DNA of 64,000 bases, taken from NCBI GenBank assembly GCA_023101885.1, contig JALPQD010000414.1:773716-837715 (forward strand). Reading direction: 5' to 3'. Position numbers and translations under genes: made by a program. Source of the stretch: Typhlomys cinereus (Eukaryota > Chordata > Mammalia > Rodentia > Platacanthomyidae). Of the stretch, positions 11,256-22,000 are shown piece by piece. The notes beneath the pieces are model-generated. The model was not told the DNA's origin. It did no database searches and saw nothing but the letters and a program-made list of their open reading frames with translations. Within the stretch, counting starts at the first letter, position 1, and every line of letters begins with the position of its first letter.

Positions 11256-13059
11256 CTAAGGATTACATTAGCCAGTCAATGCTTTGCGTATAGTTTATCC
11301 CCAAACACAGTACGCCATGGACAAGATGAAAGCTTTTCTTGTTGGTCCTGAATGCTAGGCCAATATTCTCAGAAAGAAGAGAGAACTGAGTGGATGAGAG
11401 GATGGGGTATTTTATAATCCCAGGGCTAGTAGGTGGGCTGAAGGGGCAGGGGAAAGAGGTTGTTCCCTTTGTAAGATGATACCCTGGTCCCTTGCCGACC
11501 AGGAAGTGTGTGGTGATCTCTAACCCTATCCCCTCCCGCCTCCCACCCCCGCCCAGGAGGTAGGAGACTAAAAATCAGGTAAGCACACTTTTATAAGTGC
11601 AGACTGGCTATTAGGAGCCGGTGATCAACACGCAGAAGTTCTGTTCCAAATATGGGGGAATGGAGGAAAGGGAATCTGTCACTCCAGCCTTTTATTGATG
11701 CTGAGGAGTGACATATGCATTCTGACAGGGTCAGCATGGAAAAGGTTACAGGATGGAGTGATAAAGTCCTGTCCCTATGCCCAAGAGGGGCGTCAAGAAT
11801 TCAGAGCTTGATGGACCTAGGAAAGATAAGATTGACAAGAAGCTTAAGAAGGCAGCGTCCACATACCGGGACTGAAAATATTTTAATCAAGGGTTCATAA
11901 ACTACTGCACCAGGAGCTTACAGAGGAGGCTACACTGAGCCTGTTAATTATGTGGTTTAGCTATGTCCTCACAAATCAATCAACCTGACAGGTACAGATG
12001 TTTCTTTTGAGGAACTTACATTCATCTCCTCATTGGCCAAACAGCACAGTTTTGTGCATCCAAACATAGTCACTGTCCCAGGTAGGAAGGCTCATTCCTA
12101 GATCTGGTGTTGAGCTTGCATAAACGATAGGAGAACAATACGTAGGAAGGAGAACTGGCCAGTCAGTAGAGCCATTAAGAAAAAAACCTCCTGGATCATA
12201 TCAAATCCTTTAGCCATAATGATCCAGATCTATTATGTTTTTTGTTCTCTGTATCTGATATAACATTTATATGTGACCCTTATTGTCTGGCCTAAGAAGT
12301 GTTTAGTCATAGCCAGTTTGACATTAGTTATGAAACTTTTTAGCAATATTATCTCATCAAGCAATTAGATCTATTAGGAATTAGGAATTTAAAAACCTTG
12401 TGGATGTAACCAAATTTGTCTAATCAAGATACATTAGATATTAATGTATGAAACAACATGCATATTGCTATTATCTATATTATACTGGAATTAATGAGGA
12501 GAAAATTTATAGAGACTGAAAAAAACTTGAAAATTTCTAAAATATAAAGTTCAATTTTTAGCAGGTATGTTTCTGATGCTCAGTTTTGCTACAATGTGCA
12601 GTCTTTTAACCTTCAAAATCTTTCTACTTTAACCTTCTAAATTCATTTTGGAACAAGTTTTATCTTACCAGAGTTCCTTTCATCCAAAAGCATCTTTCTT
12701 AATATATCCCATATTCCTTGATGTTGATTCCCTTCTGTTTTATCATATTACATTGATCTTGAAAACCACATCTTTTAAAAGAAGCGGCAGCAGCAGTAAA
12801 TATTGTCTTAAAAGAAATAGTTGGGTTTAATTTGGCAATTGTTAACTAATTTGGTACCATGTAAATGATACAAAGACATAAATACCCAATCACATGACTA
12901 TATACATAGTCATTTACAAATGTATACTTTAAAATTCAAGATTTTGTAGCTCTCACTAAAACTATCATTAAGCAATCTTTAAAATGTGTGCCTTTAGAAT
13001 ACATTTCATGTACATACATACACTCACAATAGAAAACTTTTGGCTTAGGTCACAGTGGA

Positions 13060-14640
13060 ATGGAAGAGAAGTATTTACAAGTCATAAAACATACCCCAGA
13101 TAAGAGGTAAATGTCTAAAATATACAAAGAACTTGCATAACTCGACAACAAGAGCAACAACAAAGTCCAATCACCCCAATAAAAGAATGATCAAGTGAGA
13201 TGTGGTGACTGTGCTGTGGGCCCAGCAGGGGTGAGGCAGGAGGATTAGGAGTGTGCAGCCAGCATGGGCTGCAGCTTGAATTCAAGACCAGCCCAAGGTA
13301 TGCGTGAGGTGTTTTCTCAAAACAAAACAAAACAACAAAAAGATTCAAGCAAATGCCTACAAAAAGATGTGCAACATCATTGATCATTAGAGAGTGCAAC
13401 ATCATTGATCATTAGAGAAATACAAATAAAAAACACAATTAGCTCACCTCACACCCATTTAGATGGCTAGTATGGAAAATAAAAACTGTAAAGTAAAAGT
13501 GTTGGCATAGATGTAAAAAGTTGGAATGGAATGAGAGGATGTGGTTGCATGGGTTATGAAAAATAGCACATTAGCTGCTCAAAGGCACAGAAGCTCAGGG
13601 CAAGGGAGATGGCTCAGACTTAAAACACAAAGGACCAGAGTTTGGATTTCCAGATCACTTGTAAAAAACGCTAGCTGAGTGTGGCATCCTGCCTGCAATT
13701 CCAGCCTTGGGAAGAGGAGACAGGGACTCCCCGAAGTGAACAGGCTCTTCAGACCTGCCCTGTTGGCAAGCCCTGGACTTGATTAAAGACCCTGAGAAAG
13801 GAAGTGATAGAGGATGATTCCCACTATCAACTTCAGGCCTCTACACACAACATGCATACATGCATGTGCACCCACATATATATGAACATGTATACACACA
13901 TGCATTTATGCACCTGCCTATATGTATATACATGAAAATGAACAAAGGAAAATAGCATAAAAATAGAATGACTATAGGATCTAGCAATTCTACTTTGGAG
14001 CATACACCTACAGAACTAAAAATGGGGAGACAACAAGATGGATTGGTGGGTAAAAGTGCTTGCCATTAAACCTAACAACCCGAGTTTAGTCTCTAGAGCC
14101 CACAAGGTAGAAGGAATGAACTGACTCCTGAATGTTGTATTTTGACCTCCATACGTGCACCAGGGCACATACACATGTGCGCATACACACCAAATAAATA
14201 TGAAAAAGCAAGAAATGAAAGTAGGTGCTCAAAGAGTTTCTTGTACACGCATATCATGGTAGCATTGATCATCATACCAGAAGGTGGAAGCAACGCAGCC
14301 ATTCATTGATGGACAACTGCACGTGGTTCATATATATGGAATTTACACAAAAAGAAAATTCTGATGTAGGCTATAGCATGTATGAACTTGAGGATATTAT
14401 GCTAACTGACAAAAGCCTGCTACAAGAGGCAATCTGGTATGATACACTTATGTCAGATATCTAGAGCCGCTGAATACACAGGGACCAAAGGGAGAACAAC
14501 AGTTGTCAGGGGAGAGAGAACCGGCACTCGATTGTTGCACATAGATGGAAAGCTTCCTGAGATGAAGAGCTCTGAATGCTGGCTGCATAGCAATGAAAAC
14601 ACACTTAACACAGATGATCGGCGCACTCAAAAATACTTAA
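13060..14640 (+). mobile_element. Old L1 3' end (L1M-type) broken by three SINEs
   Basis: Collinear L1 3' end wording: ATGTCTAAAATATACAAAGAACTTG; GCTCACCTCACACCCATTTAGATGGC; GTGTTGGCATAGATG; ATCTAGCAATTCTACTTTGG; AGAAGGTGGAAGCAACGC; ACTTGAGGATATTATGCTAACTGA. Split by a B1 (about 13197-13340), a B4-like element (about 13597-13930) and a B3-like element (about 14032-14215). No intact ORF2. Confidence 0.85.
13371..13418 (+). repeat. 25-bp tandem duplication inside the L1
   Basis: GCAACATCATTGATCATTAG plus AGA occurs at 13371 and again at 13396. Confidence 0.9.
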
Positions 14641-14703
14641 GATAATAAAGTATGCTTCAGCACAAGTCAAGTTTTTTAAATGCAAAAGGCAGAGGCAGGA
14701 GTC

Positions 14704-14939
14704 TAAATTTTTATATGAAATATTTTTTTTATTGTTTATTCAATTGTGCGTGTGTGTGTAGAACCACAGGCGAATTCGGGAACCACCATGGACCACCTCC
14801 ACTTCCTCCTTGTTTACTCTGCCCGGGGATTCACAGGCTCCGCCCTACCGGGACCAGAAACGCAGACCGTCCCCGCTTCTGCCCGGCGTCTATATGTGGG
14901 GTCTAGCATCCCTGAGACCCATAAATTTTTATAGGAAAT
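14704..14939 (-). mobile_element. SINE-A copy, reverse, head lost
   Basis: Body about 14722-14921 reads T-rich start, TTCAATTGTGCGTGTGTG, then the reverse CpG-rich body as far as GTGGGGTCTAG; the tRNA-like head is missing (5'-truncated insertion). Flanks taaatttttatatgaaat (14704-14721) and taaatttttataggaaat (14922-14939) form an 18-bp target duplication with one mismatch. Confidence 0.85.
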
Positions 14940-14947
14940 CTTTAAAT

Positions 14948-15261
14948 TTGTAAACAGTGGGGGCTGGAGAGGTGGCTCAGGGGTTAAGCCTCTACCTTGC
15001 AGGCAGAAGGTCCTGAGTTCGGATCCTAGACCCCACGTATAGACGCCGGGCGGAAGCGGAGGCGGCCTGCGTTTCTGGTCCCAGTAGGGCGGAGCCTGTG
15101 AATCCCCGGGCAGAGTGAACAAGGAGGAAGTGGAGGTGGTCCATGATGGTTCCCGAATTCGCCCGTGGTTCTACACACACACACACACACACCACATACA
15201 TACACACACACGTGCACACACACATGCACAATTAAATAATTAAAAAAATTGTAAACAGTGG
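14948..15261 (+). mobile_element. SINE-A copy, full length, with target duplication
   Basis: Full tRNA-like head, CpG-rich body and (CA)n/AATTAAA tail. TTGTAAACAGTGG is repeated at 14948-14960 and 15249-15261. It faces the reverse copy immediately upstream. Confidence 0.9.
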
Positions 15262-16541
15262 CACTTATTCTGAATCTGTAATTATCTGCCTGATGGTGAT
15301 GTGCCTTCTTTCATAGAAAAGGGAAAGAGGCTTGAGGCCTGCAAGCCTAAGGGACCAGAGCTATGGCTTGGCAATTGATTGGGAGGACTGGTTTGGAACC
15401 CAGCCCACCATAGGATAAGGTGGACATCCCTAAAAACATCTGTAACTTCAGCTTCGAGGGGGATCGAGTCAGGGAGATTGCTAGGAAATTCATTTTTGGC
15501 TCTCAACCTAGATGTGAGCTCTGAGTTCAGGAAGAGACCCTGCCTCAGAGGAAAAGGCATGAAGAAAAGGAAGAGGACCTGTGTCTGGAACATAGGTCAT
15601 GGACTCCATCTTGTGGCTCTTTGAGGTATTTCTTCCAAGACTAATCTGAATTAGTCCTCACAGACTTGTTCTGAAAATACAGAACGATAGCTCTCAAACT
15701 TTACAGTGCTCGAGAATAATCACTCATGTTCTGGGACTTCTGCCCCAACAGAGATGGGTAGATTGAGGTGGGCTCAGGAATCCTTGCATTGAGAAATTCT
15801 CCAGGTTGTGACTGCACCTGTTTGCCATCCCAAGGCTTCAGAGGGCTGCCATAGGGGGGTCTTAAGCAGAAACTTGACAATAAAACTCCATCCAGAAAAC
15901 CAAGGGCTGGATAAGCAATACAGAAGCACTTGCTTAGGATGTCCAAGCCCCTAAGTTCCCACCTTAGCACTGCCAAAACAAAGGAAATGACTCCCAGAGA
16001 CTGATTGTAGGAGAGAACTATAGATTCCTGAACAAGAGACACTTAACAGGAATTAGTGATCTAAATCTGCTGCGGGGAAAGGGCCGTTGTTGAGCTTGGA
16101 AGGAAATCATCAAGAACTCTTATTTTACCCTACTTGCATGCTATTCTGGAGTCAGAGACAATCAATAGCAACAGGAGTCAGTGGGTTCGCTTCCTGTGTG
16201 GTGTGGGGCACAGGAGAAAATCTCCCAGTTTAGGGAACTGGAATCTTTGAAGATAGGAAGTAAATCAGCCAGAGATTTTCCCTAGAGGAAGGCATTGTCT
16301 CCACTGCCTTCATAGCTGTTCATCACAGAAGCATCCTTGAAGACTATCAGAAAAAGGCGAGCAGAGCTTCTGCTCTCAAGACACGCAGGTACATGGTACG
16401 CGAGTCACCTGTCAGCAGAGATTAGAAACCGCTAAGCATCGTGTGAAAGGAAAGGAAATAATCTAACTGAAACAGTGATGGGGCGCGAGAGGGATTCTGC
16501 TGCGGTGCCTGGCAAGAACTCAGCCTGGATCCTAGTCTATG

Positions 16542-16583
<42 letters not shown>

Positions 16584-16590
16584 GTGTGTG
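16542..16590 (+). repeat. (TG)n microsatellite
   Basis: About 49 bp of TG with one CG interruption, about 250 bp upstream of the promoter island. Confidence 0.95.
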
Positions 16591-16839
16591 AGAACCAACT
16601 TCTCTGTGTCGACTGGTCCTGGTGCTGGCACACCCGCCTCCTTCCTGCGGCTTATCGGTCTTTAGTAAGATCTGTCTGATGCCGGAACACTTCGACGACC
16701 ACACCACAGGGTGTAGAGACCGTGTGATTATTCCACACACGAAACTGACAAACTCAACCTCAGGTCTTCCAGGTATCATTTCCCCCTCACTTCTCCAGGC
16801 TGGAATAAAATTCCAATGAAAGGAGCTGGGGTGGGGGTG

Positions 16840-17289
16840 AGAAACCGCTCGCGGCGCCTCGAACCCCAGCGACTACGTGGGGGACGGAAGTGAGGACCTC
16901 GACTAACCCCCACTCCGAGGGATCTGAGTTGTTCCCAGGATTGCTTAAGGACGGGGTTCCGGACTTCGTTTCCTATTGCAAGACGGAAGTAGGCGGCCAG
17001 TGCTACGGAAGTGTCACAGCGCAGATGGGAAGATTCTTCCGGCGCAAAGCTCTTGGGTCTTCCGGGCAACGCGCGTAGACTGCAGGCTCAGCGACCCCCG
17101 TTCGGCTTTTCCCGGATTCTGTTCACGCTAACCGGAAGTGCGGGGGCGGAGCTCCGGAAGTGCGGGGGCGGACTCTCCGGGACACGCCCCTCGCGGTTGA
17201 TCAGTGACGCCGTCGCTCAACGCTAAGGCGGACAGCGGACCTCAAGGGTGGGAATCGTGGCGCGGACGACGAGTGCTGGCCGCGGTGCC
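16840..17289. promoter_or_regulatory. CpG-island promoter of TRIM35, probably shared with PTK2B
   Basis: GC- and CpG-rich DNA ending at the TRIM35 start codon, without a TATA box. ETS-type sites: ACGGAAGTG 16884-16892, ACGGAAGT 16983-16990, ACGGAAGTG 17005-17013, CTTCCGGG 17059-17066 (reverse), CCGGAAGTG 17132-17140 and 17154-17162. GC boxes (GGGGGCGG) follow the last two. ETS-rich TATA-less islands are typical of bidirectional housekeeping promoters. In known mammalian genomes TRIM35 and PTK2B are divergent neighbours, so the - strand side is likely the distal PTK2B promoter; a - strand donor-like GTGAGG occurs near 16795 but is weak. Confidence 0.75.
17132..17174 (+). repeat. Tandem 22-bp ETS/GC-box module
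   Basis: The 19-nt string CCGGAAGTGCGGGGGCGGA occurs at 17132-17150 and again at 17154-17172, a period of 22 bp. Each copy joins an ETS site to a GC box, so two turns of the helix separate two identical binding modules just upstream of the TRIM35 start region. Confidence 0.9.
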
Positions 17290-17733
17290 ATGGAGGCGAG
17301 TCTCGCCCCATCGTCCGCCTCGTCCGGGCCGCCCGGCTCCTTCCAGGAGGAGCTGCAGTGCGCCGTGTGCTATGATCCGTTCCAGGACGCCGTGACGCTG
17401 AACTGCGGCCACAACTTCTGCCGCGACTGCGTGAGCCGCAGCTGGAAGGCGCAGCGCGGGCCGCCGGTCTGCCCGGTGTGCAAGCAGCGCGCGTCGCCCA
17501 GCGACCTGCGCACCAACCACACGCTCAACAACCTGGTGGAGAAGCTGCGGCGCGAGGAGGCGGCGGGCGCGCGCTGGGCCGCCCGCACCCCGCGCCTCTG
17601 CCGCGCGCACCGCAGCCCGCTCTCCCTCTTCTGCCTGGAGGACAAGGAGCTGCTATGCGGCTCGTGCCAGGCCGATTCCCAGCACCAGAGCCACCGCCTG
17701 CAGCCGGTGCAGGACACCGCCCAGGACTTCCGG
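17290..17733 (+). CDS. TRIM35: TRIM35 coding exon 1: RING and B-box 2
   Basis: Residues 1-148. It contains all eight RING zinc ligands and all eight B-box ligands, so the ligase catalytic module is encoded by one exon, as in other TRIM genes of this class. The exon is very GC-rich and part of the CpG island. The donor CGG|GTAAGA at 17734 ends a complete codon (phase 0). The frame stays open into the intron as far as TAG at 18046-18048. Confidence 0.97.
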
Positions 17734-19030
17734 GTAAGAGCGGCCGCGGCTGGGCTGGAACCAGGCACGCTGGACACCGCCCCGGCCGCCCGGAGCGCTC
17801 TGCATGCACCGTTGCGCCCTGGCTGCTCAGATCCCCTTCTAACTGGCGTGGTGTACTCACCGGGCCTAGCTTTGCCACTGGATAAGAATAAGGGCGACGA
17901 GAGAAAGCAGACAGGAAGTGAGAGCGCGGGGGGAGGGGGCTGGGGGGTGTTGATGGTTCCCAGACCGCCCCTCCCTTATCTGAAGGGTCCCAACCCCGCA
18001 TCTTTCATGCGGATGGCATGTAGCCCAGGCCCCTTAGAGCAACTCTAGTGTAGGTAACGTCCAGGAAGCCTTCAAATCCAGTCCTTTCCATTCAGAGATT
18101 CAAGAGGAACCCAAGACCTAGCCCGGGTGTCTGGAACCTTCCTGAGCTGGCCTGGCCTTCCTTGGGTTACAGAGCTGTGCAGAGAGCTTGCCTCCTGGCT
18201 TTCTGGATCGCTCTTTCACTGTCCAAATGTCTAGAGTTTCAGAGGCTATAATTAAGCCAAGGAGCAACTTGAGAGCCATACTAACTCGATTGTATGCGTT
18301 ATTGTGTCAGTGTCTTGGTGTTTGTGTAATGTGTGTCTGGAGGTCAAATCCAGGGTTTCATACATGCTAGCCAACTACTTCACCACCGAGCTACATCTTC
18401 ATTCCTTTTTTTTTTTAAGAGAAAAAAAAAATTTTGGAGGCAGCCTCCAAGTTTATGTTGACTTTTGTCACAGTAGATGCAGGTGTCAACTTGATGGTTG
18501 AGGGTTCAAACTCTCGACGCTTTTGTAGACAACCTAAAGAGGATTGTCTAGTCGATGGTGGGTGGGACTAAGCCCTGGGCAGGTGAATAAGCTGGTTGAG
18601 AAATTGGCATCCTTTTGTATGCTTGGCCAGACATGCTGGTCTGGTAGGTAAGGAACATCTCTCAGCTGTTATGTGGCACTGGGTATGGCCAGTTCCCTCT
18701 ATCCGTTGGTATTGATGTGAGCTCTCCTTACAAGCTGGATGAGGAACTGTAACCAGACTACTGTAAGAGAATAAACCCGTTTCCTGAAGCTGTTTGGTGG
18801 TCATTTATCCAAAACAATGCAGGATAACTGCAATAACCTTGAACTTGCTGCTTTCCTGCCTCAGCCTTGTAAGTAGCCGAGATTACAGACACAGTAAGAA
18901 GGCTTTTACAACATAGAAAAGTGATCTGATCAATGGTTAGCCTAAGACAAAAGTTTTAAGAAAATTTGACCAAATCTCTTAGAAATTCATGTTTCATTAT
19001 GACTATACTACCATCTTAATTTTTAAATTT

Positions 19031-19068
<38 letters not shown>

Positions 19069-22000
19069 TGTGTGTGTGTATTAGAGGGCACTGTGTGCCT
19101 GTGAAGACCCAAAAGTGACTTCTGGAATCATCCTGGATTGTACTGCCTCCTCTTTGCTTTACTCTAGAGTTTCCCAGACTCCGCCTTCCAGGACCAGAAG
19201 TGCAGGCCATCTCCATTTCTGCCTGGTGGTTTTTATGTGAGATCCAGGATCCGAACTTAGGACTGTCTGCTTTCGAGGCACACTTAAACCCTGAGCCATC
19301 TTTCCAGTCCCTACACTACCATTTTTATCTAACAGCTGATTAAAAAAAAATCTGAAATGTTAGCTATACTGTGATAGTTTCTATTAAATTTTAAACTAGG
19401 GTGTGAAACATTAAGTTTGTTTCATCACCTTGTAATGGGGCAGGGAGTAAGTCTTACAGTTTGGAGAGCTGGTAGGAAGCTGACTCCCTTGAAAAGAAGA
19501 CACACAAGAACCTCCAGTGCCTAATCTCCAGACACCCTCTTCTGGAATCCCTTGTGTACAGTGCCTTTAAGATATAGCAAAATTGACCACTGTTCATAAA
19601 CATTTTGACACACCTCAAGTGGAATGGGGCAGAGGAGACCCGTCAGTGTGTTCGAACCAGTGACCCTGTTAACTTCTGCCACTGTGCGTCTTCTAACAGT
19701 GCCTCAGGTTAATATCTACTCTTATTTCCTCTGACAGAAGTGCTAGGTCCCCATGTGACAGCTAAAATGGGGCAAACTGGGAACTTGAATCTAAGAAGGG
19801 GTGCCATGACTAATCCCCTGGGACTAGCAGAAGCACAAATGGCCTCCATGAGCCAGTCACACTCCCTGTCTGAAGAGCTCTGAGGCTCTCAGGCTTGCCT
19901 GGCCTGCATTTGGCCCCTGAGCATTCTTTACCTGCTCAGGACTTTGCTGTTCTCTCTTTGTAGGGGAAGACCCCTGAAAATAGTATAGCCTGGTGTCCAG
20001 TGGGTCCTAAACACGCCCCCTACCTGCTGTCTGAAGTCATGGAAACTGAGGTTACCCACCGGTATGGCGGTGTGGTGGGTGACTCAGAAGGGGTTCATCT
20101 TGGTTTATTTTTAGGTCATCATTCAGTGAGATCGTTAATTTAGAACACTCCAACTGGCAGATATCCAGGGACACAGACACACCCACAGGACACTGAGGAT
20201 AGTCAACATTTTACTAACAAGATGCTAGCCACTCAATGGAAGGAGAAATGCAGGCCCTCAGGGCAGAGATAGTGAATGGGTGAGGATCCTGAGTTGGCAG
20301 AAGCTCTAACTGCAGGCCTGCCCTGACCCCCTCCAAGTCCCAGACCCCTGATCAGCTGGTGCAGACCCCTTCCGTGTGTGCCCCACATGATTTGGGTGGC
20401 AGCTATTCCCTTGGGATGTTTCAATCATTGAGTTTGAAGGGGCAAAGTCTTGGGCTTGGGCGATGACTCAGTGGGTGGACATGGTGGCGATCATCTATAA
20501 CCCCAGTGCTTCTGATGCGAGATGGGAATAGCAGAATCCCCAGAGGCTCATGGGTCAGCTAGCCCGGTTCATGTAGCCATGAACAACAAGAATCCTATCT
20601 CAAGGCGAAGGCGAGGACTCACACCTGAGGTTGTCCTCTGACATGCACAATACATTATGTGTGTGCTTGAACACATGCATGTGTGGACATTTGAAAATCT
20701 TCCCTATGGGACTTCCCTTAGATTTGGGACTTAGAGAAAGTGATTAGGATTAGATACTGAGTGTATGGAATTTCCAAGGTTGAATCCTGGAGGCTTCGTA
20801 AGAGGGAGAGAGGCCAGGGCTCAGGTGTACCCTCTTTTGCCACACCCTGTGATGCTCTGACACCTTAGAACCCTGCTAGTAGGAAGACCAGATGAGGCCT
20901 TCGACCATAGACCAAAACTTGAGCTGAAATAAATGTATTTTTCTCATAATGTCCCCGGTCCATGGTTCTGAGTGATCCATAGCAGAAAACAAAACAAGAT
21001 ATTCCCCTTCAGTTCTTCTACCCTTTCTGCCCCTCGCTGGGTCTCCCGCTTTCATGCCAGGCCTCACAGACCTGCTGTTGCTGCTGAGCACACTGTCGCT
21101 TTTCAAGGTCTATGGAGGACGGCGAAGGCGCCTCACCGGAATACTCACTGAGACTTAGGAAGAGGACACCTGCTTCTTGATGAGTCTGCACAAGGGGAAA
21201 GAAAGATCTGGAAACCAAGTTGGAGTCAGGAGAGGTGGGGTCTGGATACGAACATTATCTTAGGTGCCTGGACGCTGTACATTTAGGAAACCAGGGCCCT
21301 CCTGCAGGAGAATTGAACAGCTCCCAAAGGACGCTTGCTAGTACCAAGGGCAATGTCCTACAGCGCCTTGCAGTGCCTGCTATACACTGTCCTGCGTTTT
21401 GAGTGATGGGCTTGGTCCTCGCAGCAGTTCTTGGAGTTCTGGAGTATTCTTCCCTCTCTGTAGGATGAGGCTGGAATGCAGAGATGTAAGGGTCTTAGTC
21501 AAGGTCCCCTGCCAAGTGGGGACCTGAAGTTTGAACCTCAGGGACCAGGGTGCTTAAGTTGCTACATCAGTCTGCTCAAAAGCTAATTTTTAAAACAACA
21601 ACAAAAGGACAAGCAATCTGTTGATGGACAGAGAAAACATTGTTCTTATGGTGAGATTCTGAGAGTCCTAGAACGTCTTAGGCCTTCGTTTTCAAGGAGT
21701 GTGACTCAGGAGAGCTTACCAACGTGCTCAACAGTGAGATCAAAGTCAAGCTTCAAATCAACTCTAACTTGAGTCTAGGCGCCTACGCGAGGGTGCAGAA
21801 AGAACAAGGGATGCAGCGTGGCACGTCTGGGCAGGTGGCTATTGTACCATCCCATGCTCACGTGACCAGGCGGGTGGTTTTTGCTATCTACTTTGTCTGG
21901 AGACTTGTAGGTTCACACAACGCACAAGCCAAATCTCTTCCTCATGTGATACGCTTTCTCATCGTACAGAGGGCGGTCAGTCCCTGTGTGTGAGGTGACG

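Noticed and set aside
1..17000. PTK2B coding exons
   Set aside because: Looked for FERM and kinase signatures on the - strand; none present. PTK2B is inferred from gene order and promoter signals only.
17248..17289. Upstream in-frame GTG start that would add 14 residues to TRIM35
   Set aside because: The ATG at 17290 has a strong context and fits the family N-terminus; the extension is GC-rich 5' UTR.
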